64,000 nt of DNA from Heliocidaris erythrogramma. Lineage: Eukaryota; Echinodermata; Echinoidea; Camarodonta; Echinometridae. Position 1 is the first letter of the stretch. Every line of letters starts with the position of its first letter. This document shows positions 12,338 to 23,821 of this stretch, piece by piece. The stretch lies in NCBI GenBank assembly GCA_025617745.1, contig CM046863.1, positions 124,001 to 188,000 of the forward strand. Direction: 5' to 3'. A program made the position numbers and the translations under genes. The notes under the pieces were generated by a model. That model searched no databases, was not told the DNA's origin, and worked only from the letters and a program-made list of their open reading frames with translations.

Positions 12338-12520
12338 TTCACAAAGGTGGTTTCAGTCAAATCCATGGTTTCAACAGTGGTTTGAAACCATGGATTAGAC
12401 CACGGTTTCACTTTTGCGATTCACAAAGGTGGTTTCAAGTGAATCCATGGTTTCACCCACGGATTTTACGTCATCATTTTGAGTCAACTGTGGTTTCACC
12501 TGAATCCACGGTTTTAACCA
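12338..12520. repeat. GAAACCATGG-type subterminal repeats, left side
   Basis: Two copies of TTCACAAAGGTGGTTTCA in direct order are followed by several direct and inverted copies of ATCCATGGTTTCA and ACCACGGTTTCA. The matching set lies reversed at 18755-18930. This looks like the subterminal binding region of a DNA transposon. Confidence 0.65.
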
Positions 12521-13148
12521 ATCAGAGTGCAGCATTTAGGCTGCAGACATCATCAACCGGCCGGCTGATCATGATCGATCGTGAACGCTGCGGAAAGAAA
12601 TTTTCTCGGAACAAAATTGAGGAGCTAGCATACTTTCCCGAGCCCAAGCTGGAAGGAAATCGTAAGTAATTTACCGATTCCGAGTGATATCTAATTTAGA
12701 AATTTCTTTTCTTCTTATCTGTACGTATCGTGTTGCGCAGAAAAGTAAAAATTACTTCATAAAAGCATGCTGTTTGGAGCCTAGCGCCAGTGTGCAGCTG
12801 GTGGAGAAAAAAAAATCGCACTCTGGTTAATTCTTTAGTCCCGGGCGTGTATTTTGGTGTCCCTGATCACAACAAACAAAGACGAGTCTGAGACTGAAGT
12901 CCAAAGTCGAGGTCAGCCTCATCAGGTAACCTGGCATTCTTGTAAATAGGCCTCGACTATTTAGTAGTATCCAGCATGTATTATTTTGTATGGATTTTCA
13001 TCAAAATTTCACCATTATTGGGGAGTCGATGAACAAGACATTGCACATTTTACTTGGTTGCTAAAATTAAAATCAACGCCCACGCACGTAGGCCCATTAA
13101 CTTATATAGTAGGGCCTATTAGTACAAGCTTATCTGAAGATAGCCCCG

Positions 13149-13175
13149 GGACGCTGCCACGAAGTGGCAGCGTCC
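13149..13175. repeat. Perfect hairpin, 12-bp stem and 3-nt loop
   Basis: GGACGCTGCCAC, loop GAA, GTGGCAGCGTCC. No U-tract or gene end follows it, so it is not a bacterial-type terminator. Its role is unknown. Confidence 0.9.
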
Positions 13176-13426
13176 TGAGTGAAACCAGTACGATTTGGTG
13201 GGTCTCACAATTTACCAATGTTCAAATGACCATTGAAAATATGGCCATATAAGTTATTTTTTTAAATTAAAGTATCATATATACGATGCCACTTACCTAA
13301 ACAGACCTTCCGCAAATCAGCTTTTCCTAAAAAATGTGTAGAATCGATGAATGCCACTTTTTACTCTCAATTTTCGAAACCAGTCCCATTCGCCATGTTG
13401 TTGAAGCAGAAGCGAAAATAGGCACT

Positions 13427-13598
13427 TGCGCATGCGCCTATGAATATTTATTACAACGACGGCATAGTTTTCGTCACAGGAATAATGAATATTCATATAT
13501 CCACTGTGATCCGGCGATCTCTATTCGCTCGAGCTCCTGCCTGCCACTCGTCTTAATGAATATTCATAATGCTCCCTTCTTGTCTGACGCATGCGCAT
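13427..13598. promoter_or_regulatory. Pair of NRF1-type GCGCATGCGC sites with ATGAATATTCAT palindromes
   Basis: TGCGCATGCGCC at 13427-13438 and ACGCATGCGCAT at 13587-13598 match the NRF1 (sea-urchin P3A2-type) recognition core. Between them lie two AATGAATATTCAT palindromes, near 13486 and 13556. Such sites are usual in animal promoters, but no transcript start is visible here. The assignment is inferred. Confidence 0.35.
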
Positions 13599-13827
13599 TG
13601 CAAGCAAAACACCGACCTACGGAAGTTTTTAGTACAGGCTTTTGGAGATAAATACATGTAGGCCTTTTTTGTATCATCCTCATTGAAAAGAAAGACGACA
13701 GTCAATCGTAAAGTATTGTAAGTACCTAAAGTAGCCTAAAATCAAATAATGTCATGTTTCATGGCTATCATTTTGACAAACGACCTTGTAATTAAGAGAC
13801 ATCCAAGCAATCAAAGGACTGCTGATC

Positions 13828-13856
13828 GCAGCCCGAACACTACGTGTTCGGGCTGC
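13828..13856. repeat. Perfect hairpin, 13-bp stem and 3-nt loop
   Basis: GCAGCCCGAACAC, loop TAC, GTGTTCGGGCTGC. It lies 680 bp from the similar hairpin at 13149, in the same inverted-repeat element. Confidence 0.9.
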
Positions 13857-14902
13857 CGCAGTAAATCTGAAGATAACCTTGTAGTTGTACTCCAGACTAG
13901 CTTTTACGGGTGAATAGGCTTCAGTAGCTTTTGTGTGTATCAGCAGGCCCTTTTCCAGGCTAGATCATTCATACAGGAGAGGAAAATAATTATTTAAAAT
14001 TTCACTTTCAAGTCTGAATCCCTACATATGTGGCAAAGTAAGAGTTGAGTCCCTGAATCAGGTAATCTAGCAAATTTAAGAAAATTAAATCTTGTTATAG
14101 AGCAATTTTGTTGTCTGCTTTTGACTGCTGCAACAGTGAATGTTGGACACAGTCCCACATAGGCCTAGGCTTAGTCTATTTAATCCAATTCCAGAGTCCG
14201 ACTCAAGGCCAGTTGAGTTAGGCTAATCTATGATTATGAATGAATGATTCAAAAATTAGGTGGTCAGCAACATGTCAATGTCCAGACTCTGCTCGAGATC
14301 CTGGTTTAAAAGCAAGATCTATTCAATCTTTCACCCAAATTGATTTTGAGTAAAATGAGACCAAGGGAACTATAATAAATTAATCTTTGACACCCCCCCC
14401 CCCCGGACCCTGTGTGCTATGTTTGTGTTTTGCTTTGCCTTCGGCTGAAATTGTAATTGTATATAAAGTCTAATGTCATAAACTAAAGCTAGAATCTAAG
14501 ATGTACATGTACATTGTTGAGCATGATGTAGGAATCTCAATTTTTGCGAACTTGTATACCCATCTGTAATGTCATGAATGTAAGATACCATTACAGGAAG
14601 GTTCACAAAAATTTAGATTATTACTTACAGCTTCAGGATGCATCAATGCACATATAAAGCAGAGCGAAGCACAAAGGCAGGTTAAGCAGCACACATTAGA
14701 TGGGAGGGACTGTAATGAGCGACAATATCGGAGACGGTATGATATCGAGGTTCCATTGATCCCACTCATAGGCCCAAACTTATGCGGGACTAGCAAACAT
14801 TCACTGTTTCAGCAGTCAAAAACAGACATCAAATTTGCTCAAATTTTCTTATATTTTGATCTTCCCTCTAATTCTAAATTTCTAACACCATTTTCCATAC
14901 AG

Positions 14903-15074
14903 ACAGCTGCCAGACCACAACGAGGTCTTGTAGACCGGAGGAATCCATTTGAATTGTATGATGACACTGCATTCTGCCTCATTAACATGCTGGAAGGGGA
15001 TGAGGAGGAAGGAAAAAGTCCACTACATGTGATCTTGCAGGTATTGGCCTCTCTATTTTGTACACAGAATTTCA
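14903..15074 (+). pseudogene. HARBI1-like transposase, N-terminal fragment
   Basis: After the acceptor CCATACAG the frame reads TAARPQRGLVDRRNPFELYD, then DTAF, a shortened acidic linker, and SPLHVILQVLASLF. RRNPFE.YDD..F is a typical start of HARBI1/Harbinger nucleases, and SPL..LQVLASL resembles their SPLLQVLIALRFYA segment. The stretch expected between them, around the RFR.SK motif, is lost. A possible donor GTATTG at 15041 would cut before VLASLF. The catalytic DDE residues are not seen. The second fragment begins at 15617. Whether this is an exon or a relic cannot be told. Confidence 0.55.
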
Positions 15075-15616
15075 CATTTTCTTCATTTTCAAGAAAAATT
15101 GAAATTCTTTTGAATTGTTGTTTGAGTATGACATGACTTCATCAATTCTGAAAGCAATTTAGAAAGAATTATGTTGATTCCTAATTTGAAATTTCATATT
15201 AATCATTTTTTTTTAAATTTATACACAAAATGAATGGAGAGTTGTCCACGATGACATCACAGATGCTGGCAAAGTTGCCAACTCAAGGATCCCCATGATA
15301 GGGATTTACTGTAACTTTAAAAAGTCATAACTATTGAATGGATTGTCCGATTTTGCTCCAACTTTCACTATTCACTCTTCTTGGTCATCCCCATTCACTT
15401 ATAGCATACTGATGCCTGGGTTTCATTCCCCTTTAATTTTGTTGTAGCTTATAAGTATTAAATCGCAAATTGATTACATTTTTTCTGCAAAATTTTGATC
15501 TTTTTTTTCCTTACTTTGTATATAATATATTTCTCTTTTTTTTCATAAATTAAAATTCAATACTTCTGATAAAATATTTTTCAGCCCACTATCTGTTGAT
15601 ACGTTGTCATTTACAG

Positions 15617-15744
15617 GGTCATTCCATAGGATGCTTGGTCACTGTGATGGGGCATCAATATCACAATCATCTGTTTGCAGAGACCAAAATGAGGCTTCCA
15701 AAGCTAACGCAAGGAGGAGAAAATCATGGCGTTCCCAACTATAA
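15617..15744 (+). pseudogene. HARBI1-like transposase, helix-turn-helix fragment
   Basis: The frame after TTTACAG reads SFHRMLGHCDGASISQSSVC, then RD and a basic tail to the stop at 15742. It matches the HARBI1 segment GSFQ..VGD..GVSQSTVCR, which normally follows the ALRFYAT segment found at the end of the first fragment. About 540 bp of non-coding sequence separates them. After VCRD the family similarity is lost and the frame ends after 20 codons, so the nuclease domain is missing. Confidence 0.6.
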
Positions 15745-16516
15745 GAGAAGAGGTTGAATCCACCAACCAATGGACTAGGGTTAAAGTACAGTAACATTGT
15801 TAGAAGAACGCAGTTACAAACTCGTTATAACAACGTTATCTCTCTGGTCCTACATCTTTGTAATATACTTTTTAAAACCCTAATATAGCAAAGCTTTGAT
15901 ATTTCCTTAATCCAGAAGAGCAGTGGTGTAAAAGGGAGGTGGGTTGGGGGGGGGGGGGGGGGGGGGTAGAGGAGGGGCATAGGAGGCACATGCTCTCCAT
16001 TGCCTTGAAAAAAATATACACACATACAAAACCCTCTTGTTTCCGCTTGTAGTCTTCTCCCCCCCCCCCCCCTCCCTCCGAAAAAAAACAGTACAGGGGA
16101 GTTTGTTGTAACGACGTTTGCCTGTAGTTACATACATAACTGTTTCTTTGACATATGTGAATTGCAGTGTATCATAGTCAGATTTGTATTGAATATTTTG
16201 ATTCATAATCATAATATCAAAATTTAAATATTTTCGGAAATTTTGTTAAAAAATATATTGGAATAAGAAGAGAAATTCCCATTGTGTACAATCCTATATA
16301 GGGTTTCCTGAATTCAGATATTTAGATGAAAACTGCACATTGTCTTGATCGTGCAAAAATTGAGAAGAAAATAAAAAGTACATGTAGATAATGATTTTTT
16401 TGCAAGATTGAAAACTAAACTAAATTATTTTTGAAGAAGTTGATTTCCAGAACTAAATTATCTTTCAGTGTATTGTACATTCTTATTATAATTTCATATT
16501 AAGTGTAATCTGGGAA

Positions 16517-16750
16517 ATAGACCTGTTTACTAAGTGATTCAAATTTTATGCATACTTTTGAAACAAAGGTTGTTCTTGACGACCTGAAAGCTTGACAGAG
16601 GCTTGTCAGACATAGCAACAAGTAATGTATGCAAACTGGATTCCAAGTATTGTAGTTCATTCATTAATAACAGGTTAATGGAATACCTCGTTACTAGGTC
16701 CCCAGGAAAGAAACATCCATAAATTTGAATCACTTAGTAAACAGGTCTAT
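16517..16750. mobile_element. 234-bp MITE with perfect 29-bp terminal inverted repeats
   Basis: The left end, ATAGACCTGTTTACTAAGTG and the next nine bases (16517-16545), is the exact reverse complement of 16722-16750. If the ends are taken as GACCTG...CAGGTC, both flanks are TA, as in Tc1/mariner-type insertions. No coding capacity. Confidence 0.85.
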
Positions 16751-16887
16751 TGTCTTTTAAAATACCTGTATTATGTTCACCTCAAAATGTGAGTCATAAA
16801 TTTACATGAATTTCATAATCATAGTATCGTTTATAAATGAAATATTTCTTAAAACCTCTAAGAACTGTAATACTAGACTTTTATGCA

Positions 16888-17242
16888 GGGGCGGATCCAG
16901 GATTGAGTATAAGAGGGGGCACACAAATGAAGGTTTGTCAACTTTTGGAAAAGGTAGACCCGTATTTTGGGGGTCTCAGCAGCTTTTCGAAAAGTCGCTC
17001 AATATGGGGGGGGGGGGGGGGGGGGGGGGGGGGGAGGGGGGTTGGCGACAAAAAAAAATTTCGCCAGACCTTCAAAATTCGCTCAGTGGGGGGGGGGGGG
17101 GGGTTATGGGGGCAAAAAAAAAAGTCTTCATTCTAAAAGGTGGGAGAAAATGGTGGATCGTCTATGGTCGAAATGCATAGTTTTCTTCCAAAGGGGGGGG
17201 GGGGGGGGGGGCACGGCCCGGAAGTGTCCCCCTGGATCCGCC
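16888..17242. mobile_element. GGCGGATCCAGG foldback repeat with internal G runs
   Basis: The left end GGGGCGGATCCAGG (16889) faces the inverted CCTGGATCCGCC (about 17231-17242). Inside are three G runs of about 15-30 nt, each next to AAGTCGCTCAAT-like or CGCTCAGTGG words. A related decayed copy lies at 62200-62480 and ends GGATCCCTAAATCCGCCA. Confidence 0.6.
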
Positions 17243-18754
17243 AATGTTTTATGTACATAGGTAGTCATATTATTTATTCCATTGATCAATGCATAACTTA
17301 TTTAACCTTTAACTATTAATGGAAAATATATGTATATAAATGTTTTTAATGTTTTTTATGTAACAGAAATATGACAAATATGTAATATTAAATTGCTGAA
17401 AATAAGTTACTCTATAACAACTTTACATTTTATACTATACTTTGTATCGTAAAGGCCTCACATTGTTTGGTGTTGATGTTGAGGCAATGTAAATATGCTT
17501 GATAAAGAATCTAATGGGGGATATCACACTAACTTGCTAAAGAAATTGTTAATTTATGTTGATAATGATCATGGGAGGCTATGATTGAAGATGGCAGCAT
17601 GTTGGATTTGTTGATATGATGCTTTCCTCTTTCCTCTTGTGAGATCATGGTGTAAGATGGGGAGGGGGGGGGGGGGGGGCTTTGTGCAGATGTTTGTGGG
17701 TGTGCGTATGTAATCATTACCAACCATTTTACTTTCCCATCCTATTGCATAAAAGATTCTCAATGAAAAAAGTCTTAAAATGTCACTGGCAAAATCAGGG
17801 GCTGATGCAGGGTTGACCAGTAGTGGTGGGGGCCACGATTCTGACAGAAATCTCACGTGACGAGGAAAAAAAAAGGGTCCCCGCTATTTATGGAGCAGTG
17901 TTTCTTCCAAAATTCTCTGACAAGCAAAAAAGGGGGTCCTCACTCCAATCACACCCCCTCCAATAAGAGGGTGCGCCGACTTTGTTTAAAACAGTTTTCT
18001 ATTGTCTTTTTCCAAAATGTTCAAATGGGGGGGGGGGGGGCGCCCCCTCCCATAATTATATATATATGATAGGCCTACCGTACTGTTGAAAAAAAATGAA
18101 TTCCTGAATCTACAATTTACAATAATCCTCAGAACAAAGCCCCAATCCTTACAAATACATGAATCGTCTTTAATATTTGTCTCTGAATTAAATTCAAAAA
18201 TTGAGAATAAACTATGTCATATACTGTACATGTCAAGTACGATAAATTCAAAGAAAATTTACATTTCACTTTTAGTTTTGTAGACATGTGTGATCTTTAA
18301 TAAGACACCGTGTAGATGCCCAGAGTTGGCCATAAGCGTCTTATTCATACTATTACAAAATCCATGTCATTTTCGTCCTTAAATAGTTTTTGAAAAACAA
18401 ATATAAATGATTTGATTGCAGGCGAGTCGGACCCTCCAGATCCAGCTCGTACACTATCGCGGTCTACGTCTCTGCAATTAATAGCAGGCTGCGCTATCTA
18501 CTTGTTGAATGAAGTAACTGGGCTAGCTGTGCGCGCGGACCGGACAACAACGCGTCGATCGATATGGCGCTTGTTACTACTCGGGAGAGACAAGCGCAGG
18601 AAGGATTATGCAAAATACGCCCTGCGATACACGTCCTTGTTAAAAACACGACAATAAATTGTAAAGGAAAACTCGGTATACTGGTTGGATCAATCTTACT
18701 GAGCATGCTCAGTGCAGTGCAAAAAGGGGAAATCCCTACCACCAGTTGCAACCA

Positions 18755-18930
18755 GAGTTTCAATCCGTGGTTTCAACAGTGGGTCTGCTTGAAACCGTGG
18801 ATTTTTGAGTCCACTGTTTGTGAATCACAGACTCGGTGAATCCGTGGTTTCGGGTGAAACCGTGGTTTCAAAAATCCATGGATTCTTGAAACCACGGTTT
18901 CAAATGAAACCACCTTTGTGAATTCGGGCC
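18755..18930. repeat. GAAACCACGG-type subterminal repeats, right side
   Basis: Repeated direct and inverted copies of GAAACCGTGGAT and CCACGGTTTCA end in TGAAACCACCTTTGTGAAT. They mirror the array at 12338-12520. Confidence 0.65.
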
Positions 18931-19019
18931 AATGGATCTGAGTCCGTGTGCACGTACGCTTAAAAGCCCCATAGGGTAGTTTAAACCAAACCTCCTTTGT
19001 GAATTCGGGCCTTTGTTTT

Positions 19020-20255
19020 CGGGTTGTCCGTCTGTTCGTCCGTCTGTCCGGAGAATCGTTTGAGGTATGAACTTCACAGTTGGTGCAAGCATGTATCACC
19101 ATAAAAATAGGAACTGATTAGATTTTGGGGTATGTAGGTCAAAGATCATAGAGGTTAAATTGTGAAATGTCAGGTTATATCATACCGCGATATCTCACGA
19201 ACCGTTTGAGGTATGAACTTCAAACTTGGTACTAGTATGTATCACATAGAAAGACGATCTGACAAGATTTTGGGATATGTAGGTCAAAGGTCATAGAGGT
19301 CAACTTGTGAAGTTTTCGTTTTTTTCCGATATCTCAAGAACCATTTGAGATATGCACTTCAAACTTGGTTCCAGTATGTATCACCATAGGAAGACGATCT
19401 GACAAGATTTTGGGATATGTAGGTCTAAGGTCAAAGGTCATAGAGGTCAAATCACGATATTTCAGGTTACATCCTTTTGAGCACGATATCTCAAAAACTG
19501 AGGTATGATCTTGAAACTTGGTACTAGTATGTATCACCATAGGACTATGATCTGAATAGATTTCGGTGTATGTAGGTCAAAGGTCAAAGGTCACAGAGGT
19601 CAAATCGTGAAATTTCATCTTACAGCTTTGTTAACACGATATCTCGAGAACGATTTGAGGTATGATATTCAAACCTGGTCCCAGTATGTATCACCATAGG
19701 AAGAAGATCTGATTAGATATTGGGATACAAAGGTCAAAGGTCATAGAGGTCAAATTGTAAAACTTCAGGTTATATCTTCGTTAATGCAATATCCCAATAA
19801 CCGTTTGAGTTATGGATGTATCACCTTTGCATTTTATAACATGCAAGTAAATGATTGAGCGACATGTTAATTGGAGGGAGCGCAGGTCCTTTATTGCATC
19901 ATTGGCATTCATTTTGAACCCAAAAATGTGCTTAAATACTTGTTGATAATTAGGGCTAAGGTCAGAGAGGTCAATTAACATGTGACCATAGATTATTATT
20001 TCTTATTGTTTATCACAATATTTCAAGAAGAGTTTGAGCCATAACCTTAAAGGGGATTTTCATTGTTTTCCCCTGTTCTTCATGGCATTAAATATTCATA
20101 ACTTTCTTATTAGTTGTCCGATTTTCCTCAAACTTTTTTTGATCTATTCATCTGATTTTCCTGCTTCTGGTGAAAGCAAGGTATTTTATGGCTGGACTTC
20201 CCCTTTAATTGAATTTAGGCGGAGGCATATAGGAGACGGAGTTGCATTCATCTTG
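19020..20255. repeat. ~150-bp tandem array with AGGTCA half-sites, array 1
   Basis: The array opens with GTCCGTCTGTTCGTCCGTCT and carries about six units with ATATCTC(A/G)(A/C)GAAC, then TTTGAGGTATGA, then CAAACTTGGTACTAGTATGT, then a half-site cluster. Perfect AGGTCAAAGGTCA occurs at 19281-19293, 19428-19440, 19574-19586 (with a third half-site at 19588) and 19731-19743, usually followed by TAGAGGTCA. It closes with TTTAGGCGGAGGCATATAGG (about 20213), which also closes the second array at 58853. Confidence 0.85.
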
Positions 20256-20547
20256 TTACATAAAGTTTTATGGCCTATGTATGCAAGAGTTGAAGTATCC
20301 ATGTGAAAGTGATTTGTTGGGCTGCATGTGCTGAATTGCGGGGGGGGGGGGGGGGGGGGGTAAGACAATATATTTGTTGTCTGGGATTTTTTGATAGAAA
20401 GTTAATTGTAATAAAGTGAGTTTTATTCTGAAGTAAACTTTTTTTCTGAGCTGTGGTTTATTTTGATTGAATATATTAACCAATTTTAGAGTACTCATAA
20501 CACTATTTGTAATTGTTGAATTAAGCCACATAATTGTGATTTAAGGT

Positions 20548-20925
20548 TGAGCAACTGTTGGCAAAACGTTGGTTGATAGTTGGGTGAATGTTGGCAAAAC
20601 GTTGGTTGATGGTTGGGTGAATGTTGGCAAAACGTTGGTTGATGGTTGGGTGAATGTTGGCAAACGTTGGTTGATGGTTGGGTGAATGTTGGCAAAACGT
20701 TGGTTGATGGTTGGGTGAATGTTGGCAAAACGTTGGTTGATGGTCGGGTGAATGTTGGCAAAACGTTGGTTGATGGTTGGGTGAATGTTGTCAAAACGTT
20801 GGTTGATGGTCGGGTGAATGTTGGCAAAATGTTGGTTGATGGTTGGGTGAATGTTGTCAAAATGTTCGTTGATGGTTGGGTGAATGTTGGCAAAACGTTG
20901 GTTGATGGTTGGGTGAATGTTTTTT
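20548..20925. repeat. 33-bp minisatellite, about 11 units
   Basis: The unit is GTTGGCAAAACGTTGGTTGA plus TGGTTGGGTGAAT, 33 bp, with a few substitutions and one single-base deletion near 20660. Because 33 is a multiple of three, long frames exist on both strands (VGKTLVDGWVN forward, QPSTNVLPTFT reverse). Neither looks like a gene. Positions 20940-21215 carry a related CCAACGTTGGCCCAAC-rich repeat, partly duplicated. Confidence 0.85.
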
Positions 20926-21219
20926 TTGGGTAACCGTTGGTTGACGGTTGAATGGATGTTGTGCTAACATTGGCCCGACGGCAAGAATGACGTGGGCCCA
21001 AGGTCGTACTTCCAACGTTGGCCCAACATATCTGCTTACGTTGGGCCAATGTCGGGCCAACATCCATATGACGTCGAAACGTATGGTTGGTCATACGTTG
21101 AGCCAACGTCATACTGCGACGTTGTGCTAACATTGGCCCGACGGAAAGAATGACGTGGGCCAAACGTCGTACGTCCAACGTTGGCCCAACTTATCTGCTT
21201 ACGTTGCTGGGCCAACAAA

Positions 21220-23481
21220 GCGTTGCTATCTGGGCGTACCTGTAATTTAGGAGGGCTAAATTTCTGCTTCATCATGTACGGTCGCAATGTTTGAATAACA
21301 TTTCTTGGGTTCCTTTCCATTTTGATCTGTTGTAAAAAAAAAAAAAAAAAACACAGTTGTAACTTTTTTTTTGTCTTTCTTGATACATGCCATAGTTACA
21401 TTGATAATAATTATATTTATCAGGCAAATACATTTGTAAATTCCAATCCATTATTTGTAATAGGTAAAAATTAAATATTCATCAACTGTCTTATATTTAT
21501 TTATTAAGGTGCATTCAAGCTTATAATTCTCTTGGAAAGAAAAAGAAACAACCTCTGCAATTTCTAGTGTATCTGCAATTTTGAACAGGGATCCATAAAA
21601 TGACTGAAATTTTGCCCAAAATACATTTGCCTACCCCCCCCCCCCCCCCCCCCATTAAAAAAAAAATCAGTCTATCGGACCATATTTAACTGACCAAATG
21701 GCATGAACTGAACCAAGTGTGATAATAGATCCAAGTCTTTTGAGAACAAAAACAAAGTCAGGCATGAAAGTGAAGTTGAACAGAGTCTACACCCATCATA
21801 ATTTCTTATCAAACATGGTTACGGTACTTTGAATTCGTCCCCCAAGCACAGCTTTAGCCCTAGGCCTAGCTAAGTCTACATCTACTCAAGATTCGGTACT
21901 ATTCCTCAGACTTCGGTTCATGGAATAAAATGTCAACAATTACAGTGAATTGAAAACATTAACAAATTTATATCTCCGCTAATTTCGGTCTGTTACATAT
22001 CTTATAAAAATCATCGACATCGTAGAATCCCACCACACAGTCACACTCAGTCCCCAAATCTATTCTCACCGTACGTTAGATCCAAGATTCCAAGGCCAAG
22101 TTGGACTAATGGATACGCTTGTGTGCAGCATACAGATAAACAACATGAGAAAAAGCTTATGCAATAGTTTATCATAATTCAAAGAGTTGACTAACGTTAG
22201 ATCTAGATCTAGATCTAGGGCCTACTTAGATCCAAAATTTCTTGCTTGCATGCACTGAATTTTTTACTCTGTCGAAATAGCCACCGCGCCGGTGGATGGA
22301 ACTGACCCGGGACTGCCTGGGTAGCTGTCATGAGCTGCAGAGTGTGAGGACAGCCATCTCCCTATCAAACTACCTCTCGACGATAAATTTAGAACTGTAA
22401 TTTCGAGAGAAAATTGTTTCAGTTCTTTTTCAGCACAACTCTTGTCAATCCTTTTAAATTGTAGAGAAATTATTATAGATCACCTGGAATAGTACAACTA
22501 ATTGTTATTAATGAATTGAATTATATAATTTACTCGCAATTTGAGCTCTACTTACCTTGTACTTTTGAACCAACATCTCTCATTTCGTGCGGGTGACGTC
22601 ATTGCATATAATATGCATAATTAATAGGTCTTGAACTGACGAAGTTGAGGTCAAGTAAATTTTAATCGATATTATCGAATTATGTACATATTCATGACTT
22701 AGCATCCAATCAAAGTCTCACAATAAACTGACAAGCGCAAGAAAAATGAATAATGCAACACCTATTATCGATATCACGGCGATAACGGGTGCTTATCGTC
22801 CCTTCAAATGATCCCCAAGAGACGTGACCTAATTCCATTCGCGTGCTGCTTTCCGTCTAGTAAATCTATAATACGTCTATGGTTCTAACCCAGCGGATGC
22901 AATCACGACGAAAGTTCCCGGCTGTCTGGAACGCAGAATATGACCAGTGACCACCAGTATTAAGATCCATGTGGAAAAAAAAAATCATGAGAAACACTCG
23001 AATTTGTTGTTGCGCTTGCCGAGATCATGCTGTCCTGTGACAGTTGACACTAGAACTCAGTCAACCTCATTGCTTCTCTTTTTTTTTTTTTTTTTTCATT
23101 TTTGAACTGTAAGAATGTCTTACAGATGAACAATAAAGCTTGTCCACTTTCATTTCCTGCTGAGTGTATTTCTATTCATATAAGGGCAATGGACGTTTGG
23201 AATTTTTGGTATCGAATGACTGTGGGTCTCTTTAACATAATGATCATATATGAATTGTATTGATTAGAGAATCCATTATGAGAAATAAAAATATGATGAA
23301 AGGTGTAATATAGGTTCAATATTTTAACAAATTAATAATATTAATCATGATTAACATCATTAAGTTTCCACTTCTTTGAAATGTTTGAAATCAAGACAAG
23401 TGAAAACAGCTGCAACGAATTAAGTTTTGTTCTCTCTCTCTCATTTATTTATCTATCTATCTAACTCTCTCATTTTGACAG
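21220..23481. other. Gene-free AT-rich region
   Basis: No coding frame or RNA gene is supported. It contains an A run near 21340, a C run at about 21637-21651, a T run near 23080 and short AGATCT repeats near 22200. Confidence 0.5.
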
Positions 23482-23613
23482 CATGCCCTACCGATTCGTA
23501 TGGGGCAGGATGCATCCAGAAATGTCACTGTGAGTTTTCAGGATCCTGTGACTCTGCTACGGGAGCCTGTCCCAATGGTTGCGATGATGGCTGGACTGGG
23601 GACCAATGTCAAG
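23482..23613 (+). CDS. EGF-like domain exon of a multidomain extracellular protein
   Basis: The exon follows the acceptor TTTTGACAG and ends at donor GTATAG (23614). It starts and ends in phase 1, the usual phase for shuffled extracellular modules. It encodes CPTDSYGAGCIQKCHCEFSG, then SCDSATGACPNGCDDGWTGD, then QCQ: eight cysteines in the spacing of MEGF/laminin-type EGF modules, with the GWTG turn. Such modules occur in MEGF, scavenger-receptor and Tie-type receptor proteins. The next exon at 24710 joins in phase. The gene must continue in both directions outside what I can recognise, so the full architecture is unknown. Confidence 0.75.
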
Positions 23614-23747
23614 GTATAGATCAATAAAGAAAGGGCTCACATCAGAATTGGTTCCATGTCTTAAACTTCCATCCAAAATTTACATGATAACTGAATCACT
23701 ATCGATCATACGTCATGGACATTCCTACAGTTTCTAAAATTTTATTA

Positions 23748-23750
23748 TTA

Positions 23751-23782
<32 letters not shown>
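23748..23782. repeat. (ATT)n microsatellite
   Basis: A run of TTATTA-type trinucleotides adjoining the tRNA-like repeat. Confidence 0.9.
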
Positions 23783-23821
23783 TAATATATCATAAAGAAA
23801 GTAAATGTGAGAAAATTACAA

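Larger units (their letters stand above)
11406..19011. mobile_element. Nested inverted repeats around a decayed Harbinger-like element
   Basis: An exact 20-bp inverted pair, GGCCCGAATTCACAAAGGAG, sits at 11406-11425 and, reversed, at 18992-19011. A second, inner set shares ATTCACAAAGGTGGTTTCA at 12419-12437 (related copy at 12338-12355) and reversed at 18905-18923. Beside the inner ends lie matching arrays of GAAACCATGGATT and GAAACCACGG-type words. Between them are two HARBI1-like transposase fragments. I infer a PIF/Harbinger-type element, about 6.5 kb for the inner ends, later invaded by other repeats. Alternatively the ends belong to separate short elements that happen to face each other. 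Confidence 0.5.

Noticed and set aside
12545-12661. Possible first exon (MIDRERCGKKFSRNKIEELA) ending at donor GTAAGT
   Set aside because: The donor is good, but no partner exon, domain or promoter could be tied to it.
15825-17260. Gly-rich and Pro-rich frames
   Set aside because: They are produced by long G runs.
18421-18657. Possible exon after TTGCAG encoding a basic protein tail
   Set aside because: No recognised domain and no matching upstream exon.
20495-21178. 227-residue minus frame rich in QPSTNVLPTF repeats
   Set aside because: It results from a 33-bp minisatellite whose length is a multiple of three; both strands are open.
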